Shown: positions 8,081 to 16,986, counted from the first letter of the stretch. The stretch: DNA of 47,359 nt from an uncultured Blautia sp. (GCA_934408705.1 CAKRVL010000011.1:1-47359); one strand, 5' to 3'. A program made the numbers and translations. The notes: generated by a model from the letters alone, not told the origin.

Positions 8081-8989
8081 ATGATTTACACTGTAACTTT
8101 TAATCCATCATTGGATTATATTGTATCGGTAGATGACTTCCGGCTTGGACTTACCAATCGAACCAGTTCGGAGATGCTTCTTCCGGGCGGTAAGGGGATC
8201 AATGTATCTACAGTCCTTATGAATATGGGGATTGAGAGTACAGCCCTTGGATTTACCGCAGGCTTTACCGGCGCAGAAATTATCAGAAGACTTGAAGATA
8301 TGGGTGTGAAGAATGGTTTTATCCAGGTTGGAGAAGGCTTTTCCAGAATCAATCTGAAGCTGAAGAGCATAGATGGCACGGAGATCAATGGTCAGGGACC
8401 GAAGATTGGTGCAGATAAGGTAGACATGCTGATGAAGCAGTTGGGAGAATTAGGAGCAGGGGATGTGCTCTTCCTTTCCGGAAGCATTCCATCCTCCATG
8501 CCTGATGATGCATACCAGAAGATTATGGCTATGTTGGATGGCAGAGGAGTGCGGATTGCAGTGGATGCGACCAGAGATCTTCTGATGAAGGTTCTTCCTT
8601 ATCATCCATTTCTGATCAAGCCGAATAACCATGAGCTGGGTGAGATTTTTAAAGTGGAGCTGAAGGATCGCCAGTCCGTGATCCCATACGGCAGGAAGCT
8701 TCAGAAGATGGGCGCTGTGAATGTACTCATTTCCATGGCTGGCGAGGGCGCAGTGCTTATCGCTGAGAATGGAGAGGTTTATGAGGAACCTGCGCCGAAG
8801 GGCAGACTGGTGAATGGTGTTGGCGCCGGAGATTCTATGGTGGCAGGTTTCATGGCCGGATATATGGAGAAGCAGGATTATGAATATGCATTCCACATGG
8901 GAATTGCAGCAGGAAGTGCCAGTGCATTTTCTGAGAATCTTGCTACCAGAGAAGAGATTGAAGCTGTATATCAGCAGATTGTAGGATAG
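8081..8989 (+). CDS. fruK: 1-phosphofructokinase
   Basis: A 302-residue cytoplasmic PfkB-family kinase that phosphorylates fructose 1-phosphate, made by the PTS permease next door, to fructose 1,6-bisphosphate with ATP. It shows the N-terminal FNPSLDYIVSVDDF, the substrate loop GGKGINVSTVL and the C-terminal PfkB signature NGVGAGDSMVAGF with the catalytic base at D251. Length and motifs match FruK and not the tagatose-6-phosphate kinase LacC, although these are close relatives; the operon context decides it. AGGAGG lies just before the ATG. It is the first gene of fruK-fruA-ptsH-ptsI-fruR. Confidence 0.95.
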   Translation: MIYTVTFNPSLDYIVSVDDFRLGLTNRTSSEMLLPGGKGINVSTVLMNMGIESTALGFTAGFTGAEIIRRLEDMGVKNGFIQVGEGFSRINLKLKSIDGTEINGQGPKIGADKVDMLMKQLGELGAGDVLFLSGSIPSSMPDDAYQKIMAMLDGRGVRIAVDATRDLLMKVLPYHPFLIKPNNHELGEIFKVELKDRQSVIPYGRKLQKMGAVNVLISMAGEGAVLIAENGEVYEEPAPKGRLVNGVGAGDSMVAGFMAGYMEKQDYEYAFHMGIAAGSASAFSENLATREEIEAVYQQIVG

Positions 8990-9005
8990 AATCAGGAGGA
9001 AGGAA

Positions 9006-10919
9006 ATGAGAATCACAGATTTACTGGATGTAAGAAGCATTTCGTTAAATGCTGCACCCGCTGATAAGTCTCAGACTCTGGACGCAGCGGTAGCTTTTAT
9101 GACGAAGAGTGGTAAGATTAATGATGAGGAAGCATACCGCAGGCAGGTTTATGCCAGAGAGGAAGAGAGCACTACAGGAATTGGTGAAGGAATCGCCATT
9201 CCTCACGGTAAATGTGACGCTGTAGATAAGCCGGGACTTGCCGCTATGGTAATTCCGAATGGTGTTGATTTCGATTCTCTGGATGGTGAACCGGTTACCC
9301 TGCTGTTCCTGATTGCTGCTCCGAACACAGAGGATAACGTTCATCTGGATGTGCTGAGTAAGCTTTCCATGATGCTGATGGATGAGGATTTTACCAAGAG
9401 CCTTCGTGCTGCGAAGACACCGGAGGAATTTCTGTCAATTATCGATCAGGCAGACGAGGAGAAGAAGAGCGTGGATGAGCGTCTGGCTGATATGGGAGAG
9501 GCAGAGGCTGACCAGTTTAAGATCCTGGCAGTTACCTCCTGTCCTACAGGAATTGCCCACACTTATATGGCAGCAGAGGGAATTGAGAAGGCAGCTAAGG
9601 TGAAGAACTGCTTTGTGAAAATTGAGACAAGAGGTTCCGGTGGTGCCAAGAATGTGCTTACGGATCAGGAAATTCAGGAAGCAGACTGCATCATTGTTGC
9701 AGCAGATGCACAGGTTCCTATGGATCGTTTTGATGGTAAGAAAGTGCTCCAGCGTCAGGTTTCGGATGGAATTAATAAGGCTGATGAGCTGATTAAGCTC
9801 GCCATGTCTGGCGATGTGCCGGTATACCACAGCGGAAATGCATCTGCAGTATCCCAGAGCCAGAATAAATCCGGCGGTGGGGCAGGTCATAAGATTTACA
9901 CCCAGCTGATGAACGGTGTTTCTCATATGCTGCCATTCGTAGTTGGCGGTGGTATTTTGATTGCAATTGCATTCCTGATCGATGGACTTATGGTAGATAT
10001 GAATGCATTGGATGTGGCAGAACGAGCTAATTTCGGAAGTATTACTCCGGCAGCTGCCATGTTTAAGCAGATCGGTGATGTGGCGTTTGGATTTATGCTT
10101 CCGGTTCTGGCTGGCTTTATTGCTATGGCTATCGGTGACAGACCGGCACTTGCACTTGGCTTTGTTGGCGGTATGATGGCACACACAGGAACTTCAGGTT
10201 TCCTTGGTGCTCTGGCAGCTGGTTTTGCAGCTGGTTATATTATTCTTGGACTTCGCAAGGTTTGTGAGAAGCTTCCTGAGGCTCTTGAGAAGATCGCACC
10301 GGTTCTTATTTATCCGGTTGTGGGAATTCTGGTTATGGGACTTTTGATGCTGTTTGTAGTAGAACCAATCATGGGCGGCATCAATACAGCTTTAAATAAC
10401 GGACTTACTTCCATGGGAAGCTCCAGTAAGATCGTTCTTGGTCTGATCCTTGGAGGAATGATGGCAATCGACATGGGCGGCCCATTTAATAAAGCAGCTT
10501 ATGTATTTGGAACTGCAGCAATTGCAGCAGGTAATTATGACATTATGGCAGCCGTAATGGTTGGCGGTATGGTTCCGCCATGCGCTATCGCACTTGCCAC
10601 ACTTCTTTTTAAAGACAGATTTACTAAGGAGGAGAGAGAATCAGGTCCGACTAACTTTATTATGGGACTGGCATTTATTACAGAGGGAGCGATTCCTTTT
10701 GCGGCATCTGATCCGATCCATGTGCTTCCTTCATGTATCGTTGGCTCCGGACTTGCGGGAGCAATGTCCATGGCATTTGGATGTACTCTGATGGCGCCTC
10801 ACGGTGGAATCTTCGTAGTTCCGGTTATGGGAAATGCAGTGCAGTATATGATCGCACTTGTTGTGGGAACAGTAGTTTCCGCAGTGATTCTGGGAATTCT
10901 GAAGAAGAAAAAAGCCTGA
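9006..10919 (+). CDS. fruA: PTS fructose transporter subunit IIABC
   Basis: A 637-residue membrane protein that imports fructose and phosphorylates it at C1. Domains in order: IIA (1-150) with phosphorylated H67 in IAIPHGKCDAV; IIB (about 172-268) with phosphorylated C179 in AVTSCPTGIAHTYMAAEG; a Ser/Gly-rich linker (about 275-295); IIC (about 298-632) with multiple membrane helices and GGMMAIDMGGPFNKAAYVFG. The A-B-C order and full length are typical of gram-positive FruA. It starts 16 bases after fruK behind AGGAGGAAGG. Phosphate should come from the HPr and enzyme I encoded just downstream. Confidence 0.96.
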   Translation: MRITDLLDVRSISLNAAPADKSQTLDAAVAFMTKSGKINDEEAYRRQVYAREEESTTGIGEGIAIPHGKCDAVDKPGLAAMVIPNGVDFDSLDGEPVTLLFLIAAPNTEDNVHLDVLSKLSMMLMDEDFTKSLRAAKTPEEFLSIIDQADEEKKSVDERLADMGEAEADQFKILAVTSCPTGIAHTYMAAEGIEKAAKVKNCFVKIETRGSGGAKNVLTDQEIQEADCIIVAADAQVPMDRFDGKKVLQRQVSDGINKADELIKLAMSGDVPVYHSGNASAVSQSQNKSGGGAGHKIYTQLMNGVSHMLPFVVGGGILIAIAFLIDGLMVDMNALDVAERANFGSITPAAAMFKQIGDVAFGFMLPVLAGFIAMAIGDRPALALGFVGGMMAHTGTSGFLGALAAGFAAGYIILGLRKVCEKLPEALEKIAPVLIYPVVGILVMGLLMLFVVEPIMGGINTALNNGLTSMGSSSKIVLGLILGGMMAIDMGGPFNKAAYVFGTAAIAAGNYDIMAAVMVGGMVPPCAIALATLLFKDRFTKEERESGPTNFIMGLAFITEGAIPFAASDPIHVLPSCIVGSGLAGAMSMAFGCTLMAPHGGIFVVPVMGNAVQYMIALVVGTVVSAVILGILKKKKA

Positions 10920-10923
10920 GTGA

Positions 10924-10952
10924 TTGACAGGATAAATTAAATCAGATATAAA
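10924..10952 (+). promoter_or_regulatory. Internal promoter before ptsH
   Basis: TTGACA (10924-10929), 17 bases, then TATAAA (10947-10952) lie in the 99-base gap between fruA and ptsH. This near-consensus promoter would let HPr and enzyme I be made when the fructose genes are off. Confidence 0.7.
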
Positions 10953-11018
10953 GAAAATAAATAATAAGAGAATCAACAGAAACGAAAGATAAAAAAGAAA
11001 AAAACGGAGGAATTTATC

Positions 11019-11276
11019 ATGAGAGAATTTAAGTATGTTGTAACAGATCCGGAAGGAATCCACGCACGTCCGGCAGGAGAGCTTGTGAAGACTGTGAAGA
11101 CTTTCTCTTCTGATATCAAGATTGCTAAGGGTGGCAAGGCCATGAACTGTAAGGCAATCTTCGGAGTTATGGGACTTGCAGTAAAGAAAGGTGACGAGGT
11201 TACTCTTACATTTGAAGGTGCAGATGAAGATGCTGCATACGAAGCAGTAAGCAAATTCATGCAGGAGACTCTGTAA
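11019..11276 (+). CDS. ptsH: HPr-type phosphocarrier protein, Ala at position 46
   Basis: An 85-residue cytoplasmic phosphocarrier passing phosphate from enzyme I to PTS IIA domains. The active loop GIHARPAG puts the phosphorylated His at H15, as in Bacillus HPr. The regulatory helix reads NCKAIFGVMGLAV, so residue 46, Ser in the HPr proteins that HPr kinase modifies, is Ala here. The protein can carry out transport but should not act as a P-Ser co-repressor with CcpA. GGAGG lies 8 bases before the ATG. It has its own promoter at 10924-10952 and is followed by a hairpin before ptsI. Confidence 0.93.
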   Translation: MREFKYVVTDPEGIHARPAGELVKTVKTFSSDIKIAKGGKAMNCKAIFGVMGLAVKKGDEVTLTFEGADEDAAYEAVSKFMQETL

Positions 11277-11285
11277 GACAGGAAG

Positions 11286-11309
11286 GGGACGTACCTGCGG
11301 GTATGTCCC
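11286..11309 (+). other. Hairpin between ptsH and ptsI
   Basis: GGGACGTAC (11286-11294) pairs with GTATGTCCC (11301-11309) and is followed by a weak TGTTTCT tail. It may cut the transcript level after the highly expressed HPr gene or protect its 3' end. Confidence 0.6.
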
Positions 11310-11335
11310 TGTTTCTATGTTGGAAACGTGTCAAG

Positions 11336-11351
11336 TCCCGCGTTTGCGGGA
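11336..11351 (+). other. Second hairpin upstream of ptsI
   Basis: TCCCGC-GTTT-GCGGGA is a perfect six-base stem with a four-base loop and no T-run. It lies about 80 bases before the ptsI start; its role is unknown. Confidence 0.5.
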
Positions 11352-11432
11352 AGGCTTTGGTGAGAATTACAGAAGAGGTCTGGTGGGAATGTATGCTTCC
11401 TGTCAGCAGATCGGATAAGCGGGAGAGAAAAA

Positions 11433-13076
11433 ATGCAGGTATATAACGGAAAAAGTGTTTTCGGCGGTATTGCCATTGGTAAGATCAGTGTATATCAGAA
11501 AAAAGAGCAGCAGGTGAAGCGTGTTAAGACAGAAAATCCGGATCAGGAGCTGGCACGTTATGAGAAAGCCAAGACAGAGGGAATCAGACAGCTTCAGGGG
11601 CTTTACGATAAGGCTTTGAAAGAAGTGGGAGAGGCAAATGCCGCAATCTTTGAGGTTCATCAGATGATGATGGAGGATGATGGATATAACGAATCTGTAG
11701 AGAATATTATCCGTAGTCAGGGTGTGAATGCGGAATATGCAGTGGCAACAACAGGTGACAACTATGCACAGATGTTTTCAGCTATGGATGACGATTATAT
11801 GAGAGAACGTGCTGCAGATGTACGTGATATTTCTGAAAGACTTCTTACTATTTTAAATGGAGAAGATACAGGTTCTGTAGATACAGATGAACCGAAGATT
11901 ATTGTAGCCGAGGATCTGGCTCCTTCTGAGACTGTACAGCTGGATAAGGACAAGGTTCTTTCCTTTGTTACAGTTAAGGGCTCTTTGAATTCCCATACAG
12001 CCATTATGGCAAGAACTATGGCTATTCCTGCACTTGTAAATACTTCCATGGTACTTGATGATTCCATGGATGGTAAGACTGGAATTGTAGATGGTGCTAA
12101 TGGTACCTTCTATGTAGATCCTGATGAGGCTACACTGGAAGAGATGAAGAAGCGCCAGGAGGAAGATTTGCTAAGAAAGCAGCTTCTTCAGACACTTAAG
12201 GGAAAAGACAACGTTACACTTGACGGACAGAGGGTAATGCTGTACGCTAATATTGGTAACATCAAGGATCTGGCAACTGTGATCCAGAATGATGCGGGCG
12301 GAATCGGACTTTTCAGAAGTGAGTTTATTTATCTGGAGAAGGAGGATTTTCCCACAGAAGAGGAACAGTTTCAGATTTACAGACAGGTTGCACAGACTAT
12401 GGCAGGAAAGAGAGTGATCATCCGTACTCTGGATATTGGTGCAGATAAGCAGTGCGATTATTTTCATATGGAGCATGAAGAGAATCCGGCGCTGGGCTGC
12501 AGAGCCATCCGTATCTGCCTTACCAGACCTGAGATCTTTAAGACACAGCTTCGGGCATTATTCAGAGCCAGTGCGTTTGGAAGAATTGCCATTATGTATC
12601 CGATGATCACCAGTGTAGCAGAAGTGCGCAGGATTAAGGAGATCGTAGAGGAAGTGAAGTCTGAACTGACCAGCCAGGGAGTGGAATTCGGAGATCCGGA
12701 GCAGGGAATTATGATTGAGACTCCGGCAGCAGCGATCATCAGTGATGACCTTGCCAGAGAAGTAGACTTTTTCAGTATTGGAACTAATGACCTGAGTCAG
12801 TACACCATGGCAATTGATCGTCAGAATCCTCAGCTTGACCAGTTTTTTGATCCACATCATCCGGCAGTGCTGCGTATGATCTCCATGGTTGTAGAGAATG
12901 CTCATAAGTCTGGAATCTGGGCTGGAATTTGTGGAGAACTTGGTGCTGACCAGTCACTTACAAAAGAATTTCTGGCAATGGGAGTAGATGAGCTTTCCGT
13001 TTCACCGGGAAGTATTCTGCCATTACGTAAGATTATTCTGGAAACGAACGTTACAGATTATAAGGCGGGAAAATAA
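11433..13076 (+). CDS. ptsI: PTS enzyme I, phosphoenolpyruvate-protein phosphotransferase
   Basis: A 547-residue cytoplasmic enzyme that takes phosphate from PEP and gives it to HPr, the first step for every PTS sugar. It shows the HPr-binding N-terminal part, the phosphorylated H188 in SLNSHTAIMARTMAIPALV, the PEP-binding barrel with GLFRSEFIYLE and RTLDIGADKQ, the signature DFFSIGTNDLSQYTMAIDR and the catalytic Cys in WAGICGELGAD. The length is slightly under the usual 570. GGGAGAG lies before the ATG. Its stop overlaps the fruR start by one base (TAATG), which suggests translational coupling. Confidence 0.96.
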   Translation: MQVYNGKSVFGGIAIGKISVYQKKEQQVKRVKTENPDQELARYEKAKTEGIRQLQGLYDKALKEVGEANAAIFEVHQMMMEDDGYNESVENIIRSQGVNAEYAVATTGDNYAQMFSAMDDDYMRERAADVRDISERLLTILNGEDTGSVDTDEPKIIVAEDLAPSETVQLDKDKVLSFVTVKGSLNSHTAIMARTMAIPALVNTSMVLDDSMDGKTGIVDGANGTFYVDPDEATLEEMKKRQEEDLLRKQLLQTLKGKDNVTLDGQRVMLYANIGNIKDLATVIQNDAGGIGLFRSEFIYLEKEDFPTEEEQFQIYRQVAQTMAGKRVIIRTLDIGADKQCDYFHMEHEENPALGCRAIRICLTRPEIFKTQLRALFRASAFGRIAIMYPMITSVAEVRRIKEIVEEVKSELTSQGVEFGDPEQGIMIETPAAAIISDDLAREVDFFSIGTNDLSQYTMAIDRQNPQLDQFFDPHHPAVLRMISMVVENAHKSGIWAGICGELGADQSLTKEFLAMGVDELSVSPGSILPLRKIILETNVTDYKAGK

Positions 13077-13849
13077 TGTTAACACAGCAACGACATGAGA
13101 TTATTTTGGAGCTTCTGAGAGAAAAGGGAAGTATTACTGTTACAGAAGTGAGGGATCTTCTGGATACATCAGAATCAACTGTGCGAAGAGATATTACTGC
13201 TCTGGATAAAGCAGGCAAGCTGGAGAAGGTTTTTGGCGGTGCCGTAGAAATGAAGGAGCGGGTAACAGCATATGAATATTCAGTAGCTGAGAAGATGGGA
13301 CTGAAGCTGGAAGAGAAGGACAGGATCGCTAAATATGCGGCAGGACTTATTCAGGATGAAGATTTTGTATATATTGATGCGGGAACCACTACAGGAGGAA
13401 TGCTGAAATTTCTCCAGGTAACAAGAGCAGTTTTTGTTACCAATGCAGTGGCTCATGCTCAGCTGCTGGCGAAGAGAGGCTTTAAGGTTTTCCTTATAGG
13501 AGGAGAATTGAAGGGTGCTACAGAGGCAGTTATCGGAAATCAGGCGATGAATACACTCCGTGGCTATCATTTTACTAAAGGCTTTTTCGGAACTAATGGG
13601 ATTACCAAAAAGAGTGGCTGTACCACACCGGATGCTAATGAGGCTGCGGTTAAGGCTGCAGCTATGGAGCAGTGCAAGGGGTGCTATGTGCTCTGTGACA
13701 GCTCCAAGTTTGATAATATAAGCTCTGTGACCTTTGCAGAATTTTATCGTTCTACTATCATAACAGATAAGATTCCGGCTGGCTATGAGGATTGTGCGAA
13801 TCTTATTGAGGTAGCAAAGGAGCAGACTCCGGGATCTCTGAAAAAATAA
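13076..13849 (+). CDS. fruR: DeoR-family transcriptional repressor of the fructose operon
   Basis: A 257-residue DNA-binding protein. Residues 1-57 form the DeoR helix-turn-helix (QQRHEIILELLREKGSITV, then STVRRDITALDKAGKLEKV). The rest is the DeoR sensor domain with YIDAGTTTGGM and GFFGTNGITKKSGCTTPD, a sugar-phosphate isomerase-like fold expected to bind fructose 1-phosphate. It overlaps ptsI by one base and is last in the operon, whereas fruR is more often first. CAAA repeats around the fruK promoter are the likely operators. The name rests on family and position. Confidence 0.88.
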   Translation: MLTQQRHEIILELLREKGSITVTEVRDLLDTSESTVRRDITALDKAGKLEKVFGGAVEMKERVTAYEYSVAEKMGLKLEEKDRIAKYAAGLIQDEDFVYIDAGTTTGGMLKFLQVTRAVFVTNAVAHAQLLAKRGFKVFLIGGELKGATEAVIGNQAMNTLRGYHFTKGFFGTNGITKKSGCTTPDANEAAVKAAAMEQCKGCYVLCDSSKFDNISSVTFAEFYRSTIITDKIPAGYEDCANLIEVAKEQTPGSLKK

Positions 13850-13940
13850 AAATAACTAACGCTCCGCTTTATGAATTGCTCCGCTGTAAGGATGTTTCCG
13901 CAATTCTACATAGAATGATGGTTTAGACGAGGTATAGAAT

Positions 13941-14738
13941 ATGATAAAGCTGATCGCATCGGATCTGGACGGTACACTTCTGAAAGAGGGAACTATGGAT
14001 ATTAATCCGGAGATTTATGAGATCATCCGGAAGCTGAAGGCGAAGGGAATTGTATTTGCGGCTGTCAGTGGAAGAGAATATGACAGTATTGAAAGAGTAT
14101 TTGCTCCTGTAAAGGATGATATTTATTTCATTGCCGGGAATGGAGGCATCATTTCCTATCAGGGAGAAATTATAGAGAAAATGGCAATTCCGGCGGATAT
14201 ACTGAAGGAAGTTGTAGAATATGTAAGAAGCCAGAAGGGTGCTTCTTTTATGACTGCAGGCAGTGCGCAGGCCTATGTGGAGCGTGCAGATCAGGCTTTT
14301 GTGAAAAAGCTTCGGGAAGGGTATAAGCTTCATGTGAATGAGGTGGATGATGTGCTGAATGCCCCGGAGACAATGACGAAGGTGGCTATGTATAATGAGG
14401 AAGTGGATGCAGCTGCAGGTGCAGAGGAAGCAAGGAAGAGATTTGGAGACAAGATCCAGATCATGGCTTCAGGAGATTACTGGGTGGATTTCGTGGATGT
14501 TAATTCCGGTAAGGGAAATGCCCTTCAGAAGCTATGCAAACGCCTGGGAATTACCAGGAGAGAAGAGGTCGTAGCCTTTGGAGACAATTGTAATGATGTG
14601 AGTATGCTTCTGGAAGCTGGTAAGAGCTATGCTGTTACCACTGCCCGTGAGGAGGCTAAGCAGGCAGCCCGATATGTTCTGGAGAAACCGGGCCCGGACA
14701 GTGTATTGAATGTGTTAAAGATGATAGTTGAGATGTAA
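13941..14738 (+). CDS. Cof-type HAD-IIB family phosphatase
   Basis: A 265-residue cytoplasmic protein. Motif I is SDLDGTLLKEGTMD near residue 7 with the nucleophile Asp, motif II is AAVSGREYDS, and motif IV is VVAFGDNCNDVSMLLEAG with the metal-binding acids; a C2-type cap lies between. Members remove phosphate from sugar phosphates, flavin precursors or PLP, often with broad range. It lies 91 bases after fruR with no terminator between them, so read-through from the fructose operon is possible and a sugar-phosphate substrate is reasonable but unproven. The terminator at 14755-14788 closes the unit. Confidence 0.88.
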   Translation: MIKLIASDLDGTLLKEGTMDINPEIYEIIRKLKAKGIVFAAVSGREYDSIERVFAPVKDDIYFIAGNGGIISYQGEIIEKMAIPADILKEVVEYVRSQKGASFMTAGSAQAYVERADQAFVKKLREGYKLHVNEVDDVLNAPETMTKVAMYNEEVDAAAGAEEARKRFGDKIQIMASGDYWVDFVDVNSGKGNALQKLCKRLGITRREEVVAFGDNCNDVSMLLEAGKSYAVTTAREEAKQAARYVLEKPGPDSVLNVLKMIVEM

Positions 14739-14754
14739 GTCTAAATAAAAAATG

Positions 14755-14788
14755 AATCCGGACTGTATAGGATGCAGTCTGGATTTTT
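14755..14788 (+). terminator. Rho-independent terminator
   Basis: AATCCGGACTG (14755-14765) pairs with CAGTCTGGATT (14775-14785) and runs into TTTTT. It ends the fructose/HAD transcript. Confidence 0.9.
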
Positions 14789-14815
14789 GTCTAAGTAAGG
14801 TAAGGGGGATATGAA

Positions 14816-16039
14816 ATGAAATATGATTTTACTAGTATTTTAAACCGCAGAGGAATGGATGCCATTGCGGTAGATGCACCATTTGAGAAAGGCTGCTTTA
14901 ATCATGATTATTTTGCAGGAGTTACCCTGAAGGAGGGAATGGACTGGATCCCTATGTGGGTTGCAGATATGAATTTTCCTACAGTTCCTACAGTACAGAA
15001 GGCTGTTATTGAGAGGGTGAAGCATCCTGCATTTGGATATTTTTCTCCACGAGAAGAATATATTGAGGAAATCATTAAGTGGCAGGAGATCAGAAATGGA
15101 GTAACCGGGCTTACAGGAGAGTGTATAGGCTATGAGAACGGAGTGCTTGGAGGTGTTGTAAGTGCATTGAATGTGCTTTGCTCCAAAGGAGACAGCGTAC
15201 TTTTACATTCTCCTACTTATATTGGATTTACAGGTTCACTTACTAATAATGGGTATCATATTGTGCATAGCCAGTTGAAAAAAGACGAGAATAAAGTATG
15301 GCGTATGGACTTTGACGACATGGAGAAGAAAATCGTAGAAAACCATATCCATGCCTGTATTATATGCTCTCCACATAATCCGACAGGCCGCGTATGGGAG
15401 AAGTGGGAGCTGGAAAAAGCTATGGAGATTTTCAAAAAGCATGATGTGTATGTGATTTCTGATGAAATCTGGTCTGATCTGACTCTGGGGGAGAATAAAC
15501 ATATTCCTACCCAGATGATTTCGGAGGATGCCAGAAACAGGACCATTGCCATGTATGCACCGTCGAAAACCTTTAATCTGGCCGGATTGGTCGGAAGTTA
15601 TCATATTGTTTATAATTCCTGGTTGCGAGACCGTTTGGATAAGGAGTCTAGTCTCAGCCATTATAATGGGATGAATCTCCTTTCTATGTATGCGCTGATG
15701 GGAGCCTATCAGCCGGAGGGGTATGAGTGGCTGGATGAGCTTAGAGAAGTTCTTACAGAGAATGTGAAATTTGCATGTGATTTTATAGAAGAGCATTTCC
15801 AGGGGGTGGAGGTATCAAGACCTCAGGGAACCTACATGCTGTTTCTGGATTGTGAAAAGTGGTGTAAAGATCATGGAAAAACTATGGATGAGCTGCAGCG
15901 TGCAGGACTGGAAGTGGGCGTTATGTGGCAGGACGGCAGACCATTTCACGGAGAATTCGGAATCCGCATGAATCTGGCACTGCCGCTGTCAAGGGTGAAG
16001 GAAGCATTTGAGAGACTGGATAAATATGTCTTTAACTGA
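14816..16039 (+). CDS. MalY/PatB-type PLP-dependent aminotransferase or C-S lyase
   Basis: A 407-residue fold-type I PLP enzyme. The N-terminus with WIPMWVADMNFPTVPTVQ and FGYFSPREEY is typical of MalY/PatB, which cleave cystathionine or cysteine (beta C-S lyase) and give pyruvate, ammonia and a thiol. The internal aldimine lysine is K251 in APSKTFNLAGLVGSY; CSPHNPTGRVW and VISDEIWSDL give the other cofactor contacts. The substrate could also be a simple aminotransferase pair. A GGGGGA site precedes the ATG. Its last 8 bases overlap the 3' end of the convergent exporter gene, with no room for a terminator between them. Confidence 0.9.
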   Translation: MKYDFTSILNRRGMDAIAVDAPFEKGCFNHDYFAGVTLKEGMDWIPMWVADMNFPTVPTVQKAVIERVKHPAFGYFSPREEYIEEIIKWQEIRNGVTGLTGECIGYENGVLGGVVSALNVLCSKGDSVLLHSPTYIGFTGSLTNNGYHIVHSQLKKDENKVWRMDFDDMEKKIVENHIHACIICSPHNPTGRVWEKWELEKAMEIFKKHDVYVISDEIWSDLTLGENKHIPTQMISEDARNRTIAMYAPSKTFNLAGLVGSYHIVYNSWLRDRLDKESSLSHYNGMNLLSMYALMGAYQPEGYEWLDELREVLTENVKFACDFIEEHFQGVEVSRPQGTYMLFLDCEKWCKDHGKTMDELQRAGLEVGVMWQDGRPFHGEFGIRMNLALPLSRVKEAFERLDKYVFN

Positions 16040-16508
16040 ACACTGCAAAAAGTGCCCCGAACAGTCCTGCGCTTGCAGCACCCATGATCACGCCTGCAAG
16101 AAGAACACCAAGCATTACGGCAAGGATACTGGACTTGAAATCCATGTCAAGAAGGCTGGCTGCTAATGTTCCGGTCCAGGCACCTGTGCCGGGAAGGGGG
16201 ATTCCTACGAAAAGCAGCAGTGCGACGAATAAACCGCGGCCGGTTTTCGCCTGAAGGGCTTTTCCGCCCTTTTCTCCTTTCTCAAGGCAGAAGGTGAAGA
16301 AGCGCCCGATCACCGGTTTATCCTTTCCCCACACAAGAACCTTGCGGGCGAAGAAATAGATGAATGGTACCGGAAGCATGTTTCCGAGGATGGCAATAAT
16401 GTATGCCGGAACCAGCGGAATGCCGAAGCCCACCGCATAGGGAATCGCCCCACGCAGCTCAATGAGCGGTACCATGGAAATAAGGAAAACGATCAGATAA
16501 TTTTGCAT
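16032..16508 (-). CDS. Small multidrug export family membrane protein (Sm_multidrug_ex)
   Basis: A 158-residue inner-membrane protein with about four or five hydrophobic segments. It matches the PF06695/COG2426 type by its start (MVPLIELRGAIPYAVGFG), the NMLPVPFIYFFARKVL segment and the LFVGIPLPGTGAWTG motif; the two Pro/Gly-rich re-entrant-like motifs are the family hallmark. The family is annotated as putative small-molecule export; true substrates are uncertain. AGAGGAG precedes the ATG at 16508. A TATAAT at 16563-16568 on the minus strand, with a weak TGTTCA 17 bases upstream, may be its promoter. Confidence 0.82.
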   Translation of the reverse strand: MQNYLIVFLISMVPLIELRGAIPYAVGFGIPLVPAYIIAILGNMLPVPFIYFFARKVLVWGKDKPVIGRFFTFCLEKGEKGGKALQAKTGRGLFVALLLFVGIPLPGTGAWTGTLAASLLDMDFKSSILAVMLGVLLAGVIMGAASAGLFGALFAVFS

Positions 16509-16649
16509 GTTTAAAATCTCCTCTAATTCACTACAATAACATATGTAAATTCAATCCGGTTCATTATACACGAAAAAACTCTGATTGAACAGGGGGAAAA
16601 AGAAATTACTATATTATATGGAACAAAAAAGAAATATCGGGCAAAACTA

Positions 16650-16677
16650 TTGACAGATTCAATAAGTTTGTTATAAT
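16650..16677 (+). promoter_or_regulatory. Promoter of the Zn/Cd efflux genes
   Basis: TTGACA (16650-16655), 16 bases, TATAAT (16672-16677). The operator for the repressor lies immediately downstream. Confidence 0.85.
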
Positions 16678-16686
16678 AAAAACAAA

Positions 16687-16708
16687 CATGTGAATAATTG
16701 TTCATATG
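16687..16708 (+). promoter_or_regulatory. ArsR/SmtB-type metal-repressor operator
   Basis: An inverted repeat contains TGAA (16691-16694), six bases, then TTCA (16701-16704), inside AT-rich arms (CATG and TATG). TGAA-N6-TTCA is the core bound by CadC, CzrA and SmtB repressors. It covers the expected transcription start, so a bound repressor would block initiation. The matching repressor gene is at 19006-19377. Confidence 0.8.
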
Positions 16709-16741
16709 ATAAAGAGAACATTTTTAAAGGAGACCACTACC

Positions 16742-16960
16742 ATGAAAAAAACTTACAAAATCGATGTTGATTGTGCAAACTGTGCAAACAAAATGGAAGA
16801 TGCAGCCAAGAATACAGCTGGTGTTAAGGATGCAACTGTAAACTTCATGACTCTGAAAATGATCGTTGAATTTGAAGAGGGACAGGAGCCGAAGGCTGTT
16901 ATGCAGGAGGTTCTTAAGAACTGTAAGAAGGTAGAAGACGACTGCGAGATCTTTTTATAA
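16742..16960 (+). CDS. HMA-domain metal-binding protein (free-standing metallochaperone)
   Basis: A 72-residue cytoplasmic protein. ATG 16742 is chosen because AAAGGAGA sits 8 bases upstream; an in-frame ATG at 16706 lies inside the operator and has no ribosome site. The ferredoxin-like HMA fold has the metal site C11-x-x-C14 in DCANCANKMED, with usual family length. It is the first gene of the efflux unit and probably replaces the N-terminal metal-binding domain that the downstream ATPase lacks, handing over Zn2+, Cd2+ or a similar ion. The aromatic and Met residues typical of copper chaperones (MxCxxC) are absent. Confidence 0.9.
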   Translation: MKKTYKIDVDCANCANKMEDAAKNTAGVKDATVNFMTLKMIVEFEEGQEPKAVMQEVLKNCKKVEDDCEIFL

Positions 16961-16986
16961 GAAGGAGAAAGCAGTTACATCATTGT

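Noticed and set aside
9435..10184. Minus-strand frame of 249 codons inside fruA
   Set aside because: The plus strand encodes IIB and IIC motifs here; the reverse frame has no recognisable protein features.
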